DNA of 24,777 bases from Firmicutes bacterium UBA2116 (GCA_002331025.1 DCYG01000008.1:15812-40588), one strand, 5' to 3'; positions 13,966 through 21,744 are shown, counted from the stretch's first letter. The notes: generated from the letters alone by a model not told the origin. Numbers and translations: made by a program.

Positions 13966-14955
13966 ATGCACAAAAATAAATTGGTTATTGTGGGAGTGGG
14001 ACACGTAGGCTCGTACGTTCTGGCAGATGCGATGAAGATGGGATTGTTTGCTGAGATAGGCTTGATTGATATTTTGAAAAATGTTTCGTTAGGAGAGGCT
14101 CTTGATCAGGCTCAGTCTACGGCATTGACATATATGAACAATGTGGATGTAAAAAGCGGAGGATATGAACAGTGCGCTGATGCAGACGTTATAATTGTGG
14201 CTGCGGGACCAAGCATTATACCGGATACGAATAATCCCGATGCAAAGCCGGACCGCACATTGCTTACAAGGACAAATTGTGAAGTAATCCGTGAGGTGAT
14301 GGTGGGGATTACAAGCTATACCAGGGATGCAATAGTAATTCTCATTACGAATCCATTGGATACGATGGTTTATATTGCGGAAAATGAATTCGGGTATCCG
14401 TCAGGACGTATTTTCGGAACGGGAACAATGCTTGATTCCGCCCGTCTTCGAAAAATAGTGGCAGATGCATGCGGCATCGATCCGAAATCTGTTACGGGAT
14501 TTATGATGGGTGAGCACGGTGCTACCGCATTTCCTGTGCTAAGCCACCTGAATGTTGCGGGCATACCTCATGATCGCCTTGGACAATATTTCGAAAATAC
14601 TGAGGAAATCAGTGATCCTGAAAATGTTAAGACACTTGTTGTTAACTCGGCATACAATGTACTCAACAACAAGGGCTGGACGAACGCAGGTGTTGCCCAG
14701 GCGGCTATTACCATGGCAAGGGCGGTGCTGCTGGATGAAAAAAGTGCTTATCCCACATGCATTACTTTGAGAGGACAGTACGGGCATGACGGAGATGTGG
14801 CTTTGAGTATGCCATGTATTATCGGACGTGAGGGTGTATTGAAGAAGCTTCCTGTGGAACTAAATGAATGGGAAAAAAGCAAGTTGAAGGAATCCATTGC
14901 ATATATAAAGTCAACAATGCGTGATGCAAGGACCGGTCCGGAATTTATGAAATAA
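13966..14955 (+). CDS. L-2-hydroxyacid dehydrogenase (lactate/malate dehydrogenase family)
   Basis: The 329-residue protein is a member of the L-LDH/MDH family. It has the NAD site GVGHVG (10-15), ITNPLD with N129, R160 in LDSARLR and the catalytic H184 in MGEHGAT. The substrate loop after AAGPS (79-83) is longer than in lactate dehydrogenase and reads TNNPDAKPDR (88-97), resembling that of L-2-hydroxyisocaproate dehydrogenase. The likely reaction is NADH-dependent reduction of a bulky 2-oxo acid made by transamination. Lactate or malate as main substrate looks less likely, though this is an inference from the loop. GGGAGGT precedes the ATG. The following LysR gene is 14 bp away, and a methionine importer with an aminotransferase comes next. 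Confidence 0.85.
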   Translation: MHKNKLVIVGVGHVGSYVLADAMKMGLFAEIGLIDILKNVSLGEALDQAQSTALTYMNNVDVKSGGYEQCADADVIIVAAGPSIIPDTNNPDAKPDRTLLTRTNCEVIREVMVGITSYTRDAIVILITNPLDTMVYIAENEFGYPSGRIFGTGTMLDSARLRKIVADACGIDPKSVTGFMMGEHGATAFPVLSHLNVAGIPHDRLGQYFENTEEISDPENVKTLVVNSAYNVLNNKGWTNAGVAQAAITMARAVLLDEKSAYPTCITLRGQYGHDGDVALSMPCIIGREGVLKKLPVELNEWEKSKLKESIAYIKSTMRDARTGPEFMK

Positions 14956-14969
14956 ACAGGAGGCTTAAA

Positions 14970-15878
14970 GTGACATTACAGCAATTAAGATATGCTATTG
15001 CAATAGCTGACTGCAATTCCATGAACAAGGCTGCTCAGTCATTGTTTGTTTCCCAGCCCAGCCTGTCTGCTTCAATCAGAGAACTGGAAAATGAAATTGG
15101 TATCACTATATATAAAAGAACAAACCGAGGTATTACCATAACACCTGAGGGTGAAGAGTTTCTAGGTTATGCCAGACAGGTGACAGAGCAGTATGAGCTG
15201 ATTAATAATAAGTATGTTGAAAAACGTAACATAAAAAAGAAATTCAGCGTTTCAACACAGCATTATTCATTTGCCGTGAAGGCTTTTGTTGAGACTGTAA
15301 AAGAGTTTGGTATGGATGAATATGAATTTGCGGTTCATGAAACAAAGACGTACGAGGTAATAGAAAATGTCAAAAATTTTAAGAGCGAGCTTGGAATTTT
15401 GTACATGAATGATTTTAACGGCAAGGTGATTTCAAAAATACTTGATGAAAACAACCTTGAATTTACGGAGCTGTTTGACTGCAAGACATATGTGTATCTA
15501 TGGGAAGGAAACCCTCTGGCAAAAAAAGAGGTTATATCTATGGAAGATTTGCAGGAATATCCATGTCTTTCGTTTGATCAAGGTGCAAACAATTCGTTTT
15601 ATTTTGCCGAAGAAGTTCTCAGCACGAACGTATACAAAAAAATAATTAAGGCAAATGACAGGGCAACCATGCTTAATCTCATGAGGGGTCTCAACGGATA
15701 TACGCTGTGTTCGGGAATTATCAGTGAAGAGCTGAATGGTTATGATTATAAGGCGGTTCCGCTGGCTACCGAAGAATTGATGACAATCGGCTATGTGTCA
15801 AGAAAGAACTCCACCTTAAGCCATATAGGCAAAAAATATGTTGTTGAATTGATGAAATTTAAAGACAATGCGTTATAG
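14970..15878 (+). CDS. LysR-family transcriptional regulator
   Basis: The 302-residue protein starts at GTG (14970), 5 nt after AGGAGGC. Residues 1-60 form the LysR winged helix-turn-helix (MTLQQLRYAIAIADCNSMNK, then AAQSLFVSQPSLSASIRELE), followed by a linker helix and a periplasmic-binding-like effector domain (about 90-295). Unlike most LysR genes, it points the same way as its likely target, the dehydrogenase gene, and is probably in one operon with it. It may also act on the met operon downstream. The effector is unknown; an amino or oxo acid would fit the context. Confidence 0.9.
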   Translation: MTLQQLRYAIAIADCNSMNKAAQSLFVSQPSLSASIRELENEIGITIYKRTNRGITITPEGEEFLGYARQVTEQYELINNKYVEKRNIKKKFSVSTQHYSFAVKAFVETVKEFGMDEYEFAVHETKTYEVIENVKNFKSELGILYMNDFNGKVISKILDENNLEFTELFDCKTYVYLWEGNPLAKKEVISMEDLQEYPCLSFDQGANNSFYFAEEVLSTNVYKKIIKANDRATMLNLMRGLNGYTLCSGIISEELNGYDYKAVPLATEELMTIGYVSRKNSTLSHIGKKYVVELMKFKDNAL

Positions 15879-15880
15879 GA

Positions 15881-15906
15881 AAAACCTATAACAGGTTGTT
15901 GGTTTT
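15881..15906 (+). terminator. Possible weak terminator after lysR
   Basis: AAAACC (15881-15886) can pair with GGTTTT (15901-15906), with further short pairing of AACC and AACAGGTT inside. There is no clean T-run, so read-through into the leader below is possible. Confidence 0.3.
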
Positions 15907-15911
15907 GTGTA

Positions 15912-15941
15912 TTAACACTGTCTAAAAAAAGTATGTATAAT
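15912..15941 (+). promoter_or_regulatory. Promoter of the methionine leader and met operon
   Basis: TTAACA (15912-15917), an 18-bp spacer and a perfect TATAAT (15936-15941) predict a start near 15948. The transcript would begin about 50 nt before the leader ORF and about 285 nt before metN. Confidence 0.65.
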
Positions 15942-15998
15942 ACTAACATGAGATATACAAGCAAAAAGAATTAAACGAATTCAGAAGGGAGAAATAAA

Positions 15999-16124
15999 AT
16001 GCGTACTAATACAAACATAACTACAATGTGTATGATGAATACAATGATGTGTAATGCCATGTATATGCAAATGACTATGATGCAAAGAAAAATGGCTGTA
16101 TTTAGTATGCTTTATGTAACCTAG
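15999..16124 (+). CDS. Methionine-rich leader peptide of the met operon
   Basis: A 41-codon ORF starts at ATG (15999), 7 nt after a strong AAGGGAG ribosome site, and ends at TAG (16122-16124). Thirteen of its 41 residues are methionine (1, 10, 12, 13, 16, 17, 21, 23, 25, 27, 28, 32, 37), ten of them in codons 10-28 (MCMMNTMMCNAMYMQMTMM). The ORF lies between a promoter and a factor-independent terminator, and the next gene is metN of a methionine importer. That is the layout of an amino-acid leader peptide, as in trp, his or leu attenuation. The inference is that ribosome stalling at Met codons, when charged elongator Met-tRNA is scarce, controls read-through. No membrane segment or known domain is present, so a separate function for the peptide is less likely. 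Confidence 0.85.
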   Translation: MRTNTNITTMCMMNTMMCNAMYMQMTMMQRKMAVFSMLYVT

Positions 16125-16168
16125 TACAATATTCACTGTTTTAAAAATAAGTGAAGATATATGCAGGT
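16056..16168 (+). promoter_or_regulatory. Candidate antiterminator pairing in the met leader
   Basis: GCCATGTATATG (16056-16067, leader codons 20-23) can pair with TATATGCAGGT (16158-16168) in 11 base pairs, three of them G-U, with one bulged A (16059). This would occupy six of the eight bases of the terminator's left arm. A hairpin TTCACT/AGTGAA (16132-16137 and 16150-16155) lies between. The pairing was found by eye and is only a candidate. Confidence 0.35.
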
Positions 16169-16191
16169 GCATGAGCACCTGCTATTTTTTT
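16163..16191 (+). terminator. Attenuator terminator upstream of metN
   Basis: GCAGGTGC (16163-16170) and GCACCTGC (16175-16182) form a perfect 8-bp GC-rich stem with an ATGA loop, followed by TATTTTTTT. It lies 39 nt after the leader stop codon and 41 nt before metN, with no gene ending just before it other than the leader ORF, so its only evident job is to control entry into metNIQ. Confidence 0.88.
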
Positions 16192-16231
16192 GACCTAATA
16201 AGGCTGCTAACAGGAAAAGGAGGAAAAACAA

Positions 16232-17278
16232 TTGATATTACTTGAAAATGTCAGCAAGACCTTTCAGGCGGACGGCAAGGTTGTGGAAGCGGTAAAAAAC
16301 GTAAATTTAAGTCTGCGTGAAGGAAAAATACATGGAATTATAGGCTTTTCGGGAGCAGGAAAATCAACGCTTGTAAGATGCATAAATCTTCTCGAAAGAC
16401 CTACTGAAGGAAAAGTAATCCTTGGTGATGTGGAAATCACAGCCCTTGAGGAGAAGAAATTGAGGGAGGAAAGAAAGAAAATCGGGATGATTTTTCAGCA
16501 ATTTAATCTATTTGCATCAAGGACAGTATTTCAAAACATTGCATATCCCCTTAAAAACAGCGGATTGAGCAGGAAGGAAGTAGAAAACAAGGTTAATTAT
16601 CTGCTTGAGCTGGTGGAGCTCAAAGAAAAATCAGGATCATACCCGTCGCAGCTCAGCGGCGGTCAGAAGCAGAGGGTTGCAATAGCCCGTGCGCTGGCAA
16701 ATGACCCTAAGATATTGCTCAGTGACGAGGCAACAAGTGCATTGGACCCCCAGACGACGAAGTCAATATTGAAATTATTGAAACAGTTGAATGAGAAGCT
16801 TGGGATTACCGTAATTGTCATAACTCATGAAATGCAGGTGGTAAAGGAAATTTGTGACAATGTGGTGGTTATGGAAAACGGAAGGGTTGTTGAGCAGGGA
16901 GATGTATTCAGTATATTTGCAAATCCGGTTGAAAGAATAACCAAGGATTTTGTTGACAGCACATCCAATTTGTTCAAGGTGCATGAGCTGATTAATGAAA
17001 ATGCAGAAATAGTACGTCTTAAAGAGGGCGAATGTATATTGAAATTCACATATCTTAAGCGGGATGCATCAGAAGCATTGGTATCACATGTTTCAAGAAG
17101 CTTTGAGCTTGATGTAAATATAATATTCGGAAACATCGAGATTATAGGAGGTTATCCCATCGGAGGACTTATATCTGTTGTAAGCGGCAGGGAAAGCAGC
17201 ATAAATGATGCAATTAATTATTTGAGAGAAAAAAATGTAGGAGTGGAGGTGATTTTAGATGCAAGAGTTTCTAAATAG
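16232..17278 (+). CDS. metN: Methionine ABC transporter, ATP-binding protein
   Basis: The 348-residue ATPase has Walker A GFSGAGKST (38-46), Q-loop FQQFN, signature LSGGQKQR (141-148), Walker B ILLSDE (161-166) and the switch histidine in VITHEM. The last 80 residues or so form the NIL domain, which in known MetN proteins binds methionine and inhibits transport when the cell is replete. The start is TTG at 16232, placed 8 nt after AAGGAGG; no ATG fits this ribosome site. The gene overlaps metI by 20 bp. Transport control by the NIL domain and transcription control by the leader would act together. Confidence 0.94.
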   Translation: MILLENVSKTFQADGKVVEAVKNVNLSLREGKIHGIIGFSGAGKSTLVRCINLLERPTEGKVILGDVEITALEEKKLREERKKIGMIFQQFNLFASRTVFQNIAYPLKNSGLSRKEVENKVNYLLELVELKEKSGSYPSQLSGGQKQRVAIARALANDPKILLSDEATSALDPQTTKSILKLLKQLNEKLGITVIVITHEMQVVKEICDNVVVMENGRVVEQGDVFSIFANPVERITKDFVDSTSNLFKVHELINENAEIVRLKEGECILKFTYLKRDASEALVSHVSRSFELDVNIIFGNIEIIGGYPIGGLISVVSGRESSINDAINYLREKNVGVEVILDARVSK

Positions 17279-17939
17279 TGTTTTTCCAAATGTATTTTCA
17301 AAGTTACCGGATTTTTTTGAAAGTATTGCGGAGACATTCATAATGTTAGGCTGGTCAGGTTCAATTTCATTTGTTATAGGGATTATTTTAGGAATAATAC
17401 TTACGGTTACAAAAAAAGGTGGAATTATTCAGAATACAGCAGTTTTTCAAGTGCTTGACAAGATTATAAATTTTTTCAGATCAATACCGTTCATCATATT
17501 GCTTGCAGGTGTAATGCCGCTTACCAGACTGATTTCAGGAACTGCAATAGGTGTTGAGGGTGCTATAGTGCCCCTTGTGTTCGGTACAGTGCCGTTCTTT
17601 GCAAGACAGATAGAGACGGCTCTGGCAGAAATGAACCCGGGACTTATAGAGGCGGCGCAGTCAATGGGCTCAGGACCGCTGGAAATTATATTTCGCGTGT
17701 ACCTGAGAGAGTGCATTCCGGGTATTGTAAGAGGAACAACCATAACCGCAATCAGCCTCATCGGACTTACGGCAATGGCAGGTGCGGTTGGAGCAGGAGG
17801 ACTTGGAGATTTTGCCATACGTTTCGGTTATCAAAGAAATCAAATTGATGTCACTTATGCTTCGGTTATAGTGTTGGTTGCTTTAGTAAGCATAATACAA
17901 ATGATTGGAAGTGCCATAGTAAGGAAGAACAGCCATTGA
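17259..17939 (+). CDS. metI: Methionine ABC transporter, permease
   Basis: The 226-residue membrane protein has about five hydrophobic segments (starting near 28, 70, 100, 155 and 195) and the ABC permease EAA loop at about 131-150 (EAAQSMGSGPLEIIFRVYLR), which docks to MetN. RSIPFIILLAGVMPLTR is typical of MetI. The ATG sits inside the end of metN behind GGAGGTG, giving coupled translation. Substrate could be L- or D-methionine; the family alone does not separate them. Confidence 0.94.
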   Translation: MQEFLNSVFPNVFSKLPDFFESIAETFIMLGWSGSISFVIGIILGIILTVTKKGGIIQNTAVFQVLDKIINFFRSIPFIILLAGVMPLTRLISGTAIGVEGAIVPLVFGTVPFFARQIETALAEMNPGLIEAAQSMGSGPLEIIFRVYLRECIPGIVRGTTITAISLIGLTAMAGAVGAGGLGDFAIRFGYQRNQIDVTYASVIVLVALVSIIQMIGSAIVRKNSH

Positions 17940-17973
17940 TATAAAAAATTATTAAAATTAAAGGAGAACAATT

Positions 17974-18801
17974 ATGAAAGCAAAGAAAATAATATCAGTT
18001 TTAACAGCAATAGCTTTATTAGCATCATTTACAGCATGCTCAAAACCGAGTGATGCCGGGAAAAAGGATACGACAACCGTAAAGGTGGGAGTTGTAGGAG
18101 AATCCAATGAAATGTGGGAGCCCGTAATTGAGAAACTGGCTAAGGAAGGAATAGATATTAAATTGGTGAGCTTTACGGATTATGGAACACCAAATAAGGC
18201 GTTAAACAATGGAGATACTGATTTGAATGCATTCCAGCACTATGCATATCTTAACGGTGAAATTAAGAATAATGGATATGAAATTCAGTCGATAGGTGAT
18301 ACATTTATTTCGGCTATGAACATCTATTCAAACAAGGTTAAAAGTGTTGATGAAATAGGTGAAAAAGCAAAAATTGCAGTGCCTAATGACGCAACCAATG
18401 AAGGAAGGGCACTTAAAATTGTGGAAGCAGCCGGTCTTATTGAACTGAACAAGGAAGCGGGAGATGCGCCTGAATTGTCAGATATAGTTTCAAATCCATT
18501 GAATCTTGAATTTGTTGAGGTTGATGCAGCAAATGTGTATGCGGTGCTTCCGGATGTTACTGCGGCGGTTATAAATTGCAACTACGCATTGGATAATGGT
18601 TTAAATCCGGGAGAGGATTCAATATTCCAGGATGATGTGAGCTACTATGCGGGAAAAAGTTACGTAAATCTTATAGCTGCAAGAACAAAGGATGCCGATA
18701 ATGAGGTTTTCAAAAAAATCGTAGAAGAATATCAGTCTGAGGCTGTGGAAGAAATATACAATACTACCTTCAAGGGCGCATATAAGCCGGCTTGGAAATA
18801 A
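17974..18801 (+). CDS. metQ: Methionine-binding lipoprotein
   Basis: The 275-residue NlpA/MetQ-family protein begins with a lipoprotein signal: KAKK, a hydrophobic stretch (about 6-19) and the lipobox FTAC with C22 as the lipidated residue; Phe at -3 is less usual than Leu. After a short linker, VKVGVVGESNEMWEPV, TPNKALNNGDTDLNAFQHYAYL and KIAVPNDATNEGRALKIV are the family's ligand-binding signatures. It catches methionine outside the membrane and hands it to MetI. AAAGGAG precedes the ATG, 34 bp after metI. Confidence 0.94.
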   Translation: MKAKKIISVLTAIALLASFTACSKPSDAGKKDTTTVKVGVVGESNEMWEPVIEKLAKEGIDIKLVSFTDYGTPNKALNNGDTDLNAFQHYAYLNGEIKNNGYEIQSIGDTFISAMNIYSNKVKSVDEIGEKAKIAVPNDATNEGRALKIVEAAGLIELNKEAGDAPELSDIVSNPLNLEFVEVDAANVYAVLPDVTAAVINCNYALDNGLNPGEDSIFQDDVSYYAGKSYVNLIAARTKDADNEVFKKIVEEYQSEAVEEIYNTTFKGAYKPAWK

Positions 18802-18821
18802 CATATAAATTAGGAGCTATA

Positions 18822-20003
18822 ATGAAAGAATTAAGTACACGCACTGCGGGATTTACCGATTCAGTAATCCGCAGAATGACAAGAATTTCAAATGCACACG
18901 GTGCGGTTAATTTGTCGCAGGGATTTCCGGATTTTGATCCGCCGGCAGAAATTACGAACAGATTGGCACAGGTGGCGGCGGAGGGACCTCATCAATATGC
19001 CACAACCTGGGGAGCTCAGAATTTCAGAGAGTCTCTTGCAAGGAAGCAGGAGCACTTCTCGGGAGTAAGTGTGGATCCAGACAGTGAAATTGTTGCTACG
19101 TGCGGCAGTACGGAAGCAATGATGGCGGTAATGATGACAATAACAAATCCCGGAGACAAGGTCGCAATATTCTCTCCCTTTTACGAAAACTACGGTGCGG
19201 ATGCAATCCTTTCCGGTGCAGAACCCATCTATATACCTCTGAACCCTCCGAAATTTTATTTTGACGCGGATTTGCTGGAGGATGCCTTCAGACAGGGGGC
19301 GAAGGCTCTGATTTTATGCAATCCGTCAAATCCCTGCGGAAAGGTGTTCACGAGAGAGGAGCTTAATATAATAGCCGGCCTCGCAATAAAATATGATGCA
19401 TATGTTATAACCGACGAAGTATATGAGCATATTATTTATACTCCGAATGAGCATGTATACATGGCATCTCTTCCGGGAATGAAGGAAAGAACAATAATAT
19501 GCAATTCACTGTCAAAAACATACTCAATTACAGGATGGCGCCTTGGATATGTAATCGCTGATGCAAGAATAGCAGACAGAGTAAAAAAGGTACACGATTT
19601 TTTAACAGTGGGTGCACCTGCGCCGCTTATGGAGGCAGTTGTGACGGGCTTGAATTTCGGAGACGATTATTATCTTGAGCTTCAGAGGCACTATACCCAC
19701 ATGAAAGACTTGTTCATAGGAGGATTAAAGAATATAGGCCTCAAATACAGCGAGCCTCAGGGAGCTTACTATGTGCTTGTGGACATAAGCGAATTCAATT
19801 GCAAGGATGACCTTAAATTTTGCGAATGGCTTGCAAGAGAGGTAAAGGTTGGAGCTGTTCCCGGCTCAAGCTTCTTTAAGGAGGATGAAAATCGTTATAT
19901 AAGATTCCATTTTGCGAAGAAAGATGAAACCTTAAATACGGCCCTGAACAGATTATCCGAAATATATAATAAGGTGAGGGTTACTGCCGAATTCAGAGCA
20001 TAA
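18822..20003 (+). CDS. PLP-dependent aminotransferase (class I/II), met operon
   Basis: The 393-residue fold-type I aminotransferase starts at the ATG behind TAGGAG (18811-18816); an upstream in-frame TTG lies in metQ and is not supported. Signatures include AVNLSQGFPDFDPP (28-41), QYATTWGAQNFRESL, LCNPSNPCGKVF, ITDEVYEHIIY and the PLP lysine K232 in NSLSKTYSITGWRLGY. This pattern matches the group that includes kynurenine/glutamine transaminases and the methionine aminotransferase YbdL. It follows metQ by 20 bp with no terminator between, so it is almost certainly in the met operon and methionine to its 2-oxo acid (KMTB) is a reasonable inferred reaction. Other bulky amino acids remain possible. 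Confidence 0.88.
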   Translation: MKELSTRTAGFTDSVIRRMTRISNAHGAVNLSQGFPDFDPPAEITNRLAQVAAEGPHQYATTWGAQNFRESLARKQEHFSGVSVDPDSEIVATCGSTEAMMAVMMTITNPGDKVAIFSPFYENYGADAILSGAEPIYIPLNPPKFYFDADLLEDAFRQGAKALILCNPSNPCGKVFTREELNIIAGLAIKYDAYVITDEVYEHIIYTPNEHVYMASLPGMKERTIICNSLSKTYSITGWRLGYVIADARIADRVKKVHDFLTVGAPAPLMEAVVTGLNFGDDYYLELQRHYTHMKDLFIGGLKNIGLKYSEPQGAYYVLVDISEFNCKDDLKFCEWLAREVKVGAVPGSSFFKEDENRYIRFHFAKKDETLNTALNRLSEIYNKVRVTAEFRA

Positions 20004-20079
20004 CAAATAAAAATCGGGGAAATATATACCTTAATTATGTGCGCGGAGGAATGAGGATAGCATCACATTCATAAAAGAC

Positions 20080-20107
20080 TTGAAATTATAATTTTTTAGG
20101 ATATAAT
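20080..20107 (+). promoter_or_regulatory. Promoter of greA
   Basis: TTGAAA (20080-20085), a 16-bp spacer and TATAAT (20102-20107). A second TATAAT overlaps at 20107-20112 but would be too far from the -35 box. Confidence 0.6.
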
Positions 20108-20159
20108 ATAATGACGGGTAATAATCTTATTGAATAAGCACATGATAGTGGGTGAAAAG

Positions 20160-20633
20160 ATGGAAGCTAAAGAAATTCTGGTAACCGAAGCAGGTTATAA
20201 GGAGCTTGTGGACGAATTGGAATATAGGAAAACCAAATTAAGAAAAGAAATTTCCGAAAGAATTAAAGGGGCGCTGCAAGAGGGTGATTTAAGCGAAAAT
20301 GCTGAGTATCACGAATCCAAGGAAGAGCAAAATAAAAACGAATCAAGAATAATTGTTCTTGAACATACTTTAAAATATACGAAAATAGTTAAGCATAATG
20401 AAAAGAAAAAAGACACAGTTCAAATAGGCAGCCGGGTGAAAATCAAGGATTTGGAATTTGATGAAATTCTTGAACTTTCTATTGTCGGTGCTACGGAAGC
20501 GGATCCTGTTACGGGGAAAATTTCAAACGTGTCACCGCTTGGTTCAGCGCTTTTAGGAAAGAAAAAAGGTGTTGCTGTAAGCGTCGATTCACCGGGTGGT
20601 GTCGTTAAATACGAAATTCTTGAAGTTAATTAA
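20160..20633 (+). CDS. greA: Transcription elongation factor GreA
   Basis: The start at 20160 gives 157 residues, the standard GreA length, and follows GTGGGTGA; in-frame starts at 20130 (TTG) and 20142 would add non-conserved residues. The N-terminal coiled coil (about 1-75) carries the acidic tip motif GDLSENAEY (42-50; D43 and E46), which enters the RNA polymerase secondary channel and helps it cleave backtracked RNA. The C-terminal domain (about 80-157) has the typical GSRVKIKDLE and SPLGSALLGKKKGVAVSV. The gene has its own promoter and a strong terminator, so it is transcribed alone. Confidence 0.96.
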   Translation: MEAKEILVTEAGYKELVDELEYRKTKLRKEISERIKGALQEGDLSENAEYHESKEEQNKNESRIIVLEHTLKYTKIVKHNEKKKDTVQIGSRVKIKDLEFDEILELSIVGATEADPVTGKISNVSPLGSALLGKKKGVAVSVDSPGGVVKYEILEVN

Positions 20634-20647
20634 CCAAAGATTTGATT

Positions 20648-20688
20648 AAGCTTTGCGATTTAAAATAATTGCAAAGCTTTATTTTTTT
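20648..20688 (+). terminator. Terminator of greA
   Basis: AAGCTTTGC (20648-20656) and GCAAAGCTT (20671-20679) form a perfect 9-bp stem with a 14-base AT-rich loop, followed by TTATTTTTTT. Confidence 0.85.
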
Positions 20689-20709
20689 AATGCGAATCAG
20701 TATTAACAC

Positions 20710-20738
20710 TTGAAGATTTTATGTTATAATTGTATAAT
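20710..20738 (+). promoter_or_regulatory. Promoter of yqhQ-prmC-prfA
   Basis: TTGAAG (20710-20715), a 17-bp spacer and a perfect TATAAT (20733-20738). An overlapping alternative is TTAACA (20704-20709) with TATAAT at 20726-20731 and a 16-bp spacer. Confidence 0.65.
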
Positions 20739-20752
20739 AATTTGAAGTGTGT

Positions 20753-20780
20753 TCATTTTACGGTAATATCGGTAAAATGA
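20753..20780 (+). promoter_or_regulatory. Perfect 9-bp inverted repeat in the yqhQ leader
   Basis: TCATTTTAC (20753-20761) and GTAAAATGA (20772-20780) are exact inverted repeats around a 10-base spacer. They lie just after the predicted start of transcription and 19 bp before the ATG. This may be an operator or an RNA hairpin; with no T-run it is not a terminator. Confidence 0.5.
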
Positions 20781-20799
20781 CAATAAAAAAGGGGACGAA

Positions 20800-21744
20800 A
20801 TGAGTAATACAGAAAAAAAAGAAGTTAAAAGAACCAGTATAGGCGGTCAGGCACTCATTGAAGGAATTATGATGAAAGGACCTGAAAGAATTGCGACAGC
20901 AGTCAGAAAGCCGGATGGGGAAATAGTTGTTAAAGAAAGTGAAATCAATCAAAAATTTAAACATAAATTTTTTAAACTACCGGTCATAAGAGGGAGTTTT
21001 GTGCTGATAGACTCCTTGGTTACAGGTGTAAAAGAGCTTATGTATTCTGCTGAATTTTATGGAGAAGATTATGAAGAGGATGCTTTAGATAAATTTCTTA
21101 AAAAGGTTTTTAAGGATAAAGCAGATACAGCAATTGTTTACGTTTCCGTAATAATTGCACTACTGTTTTCAGTAGGAATATTCATATTAGGGCCGACGCT
21201 TTTGACAAATGTAATAAAAGGTATGGTTGATAACAATTTGATATTAAATTTTGTTGAAGGCATAATAAGAGTGGGATTGTTTGTTTTATATGTATATTTT
21301 ATTGCCAAATTAAACGATATAAAAAGAGTGTTCATGTATCACGGAGCAGAGCATAAAACCATATACTGCTATGAAAACAATGAAGAGCTTACGGTTGAAA
21401 ATGTCAGAAAATACACTACGCTTCACCCAAGGTGCGGAACCAGCTTCATGATTAATGTAATGATTATAAGCATATTGGTCTTTTCATTTTTTGGATGGCC
21501 TAATCCGCTGATGAGGTTAGCTATAAGGTTGGCAATGCTGCCTGTTATAGCGGGCTTATCATATGAGTTGAACAAATATGTAGGGAAATGTAATGAAGAA
21601 AATATTTTTACGAAAATAATTACCTATCCGGGTTTTCAAATACAAAAGATAACTACAGCTGAGCCGGACGATTCTATGATTGAGGTAGCGATTAAGGCGA
21701 TGGAAAGAGTTATTCCGCGAGATGGAGCAGATGATACATGGTAA
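20800..21744 (+). CDS. yqhQ: DUF1385 membrane protein YqhQ
   Basis: The 314-residue protein matches the DUF1385/YqhQ family of Firmicutes. The N-terminal part (11-30) has TSIGGQALIEGIMMKGPER; the family motifs YHGAEHKTIYCYE (180-192) and LHPRCGTSF (209-217) carry conserved His, Glu and Cys residues that suggest a metal or catalytic site. About four membrane helices are likely (about 112-135, 152-170, 217-236 and 240-262). The biochemical function is unknown to me. It overlaps prmC by 7 bp (ATGGTAA), and the yqhQ-prmC-prfA order is a known Firmicute arrangement. GGGG precedes the ATG. Confidence 0.9.
   Translation: MSNTEKKEVKRTSIGGQALIEGIMMKGPERIATAVRKPDGEIVVKESEINQKFKHKFFKLPVIRGSFVLIDSLVTGVKELMYSAEFYGEDYEEDALDKFLKKVFKDKADTAIVYVSVIIALLFSVGIFILGPTLLTNVIKGMVDNNLILNFVEGIIRVGLFVLYVYFIAKLNDIKRVFMYHGAEHKTIYCYENNEELTVENVRKYTTLHPRCGTSFMINVMIISILVFSFFGWPNPLMRLAIRLAMLPVIAGLSYELNKYVGKCNEENIFTKIITYPGFQIQKITTAEPDDSMIEVAIKAMERVIPRDGADDTW

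Noticed and set aside
15981..16178. Minus-strand ORF of 65 codons with many histidines, which could look like a his leader peptide.
   Set aside because: The histidines are the CAT complements of the clustered ATG codons on the plus strand. There is no minus-strand terminator or his gene, while the plus strand has a ribosome site, a promoter, a terminator and a met operon.
18792..18821. Longer N-terminus for the met-operon aminotransferase from a TTG at 18792.
   Set aside because: That start lies within metQ, lacks a ribosome site, and adds ten residues not typical of the family; the ATG at 18822 has TAGGAG before it.
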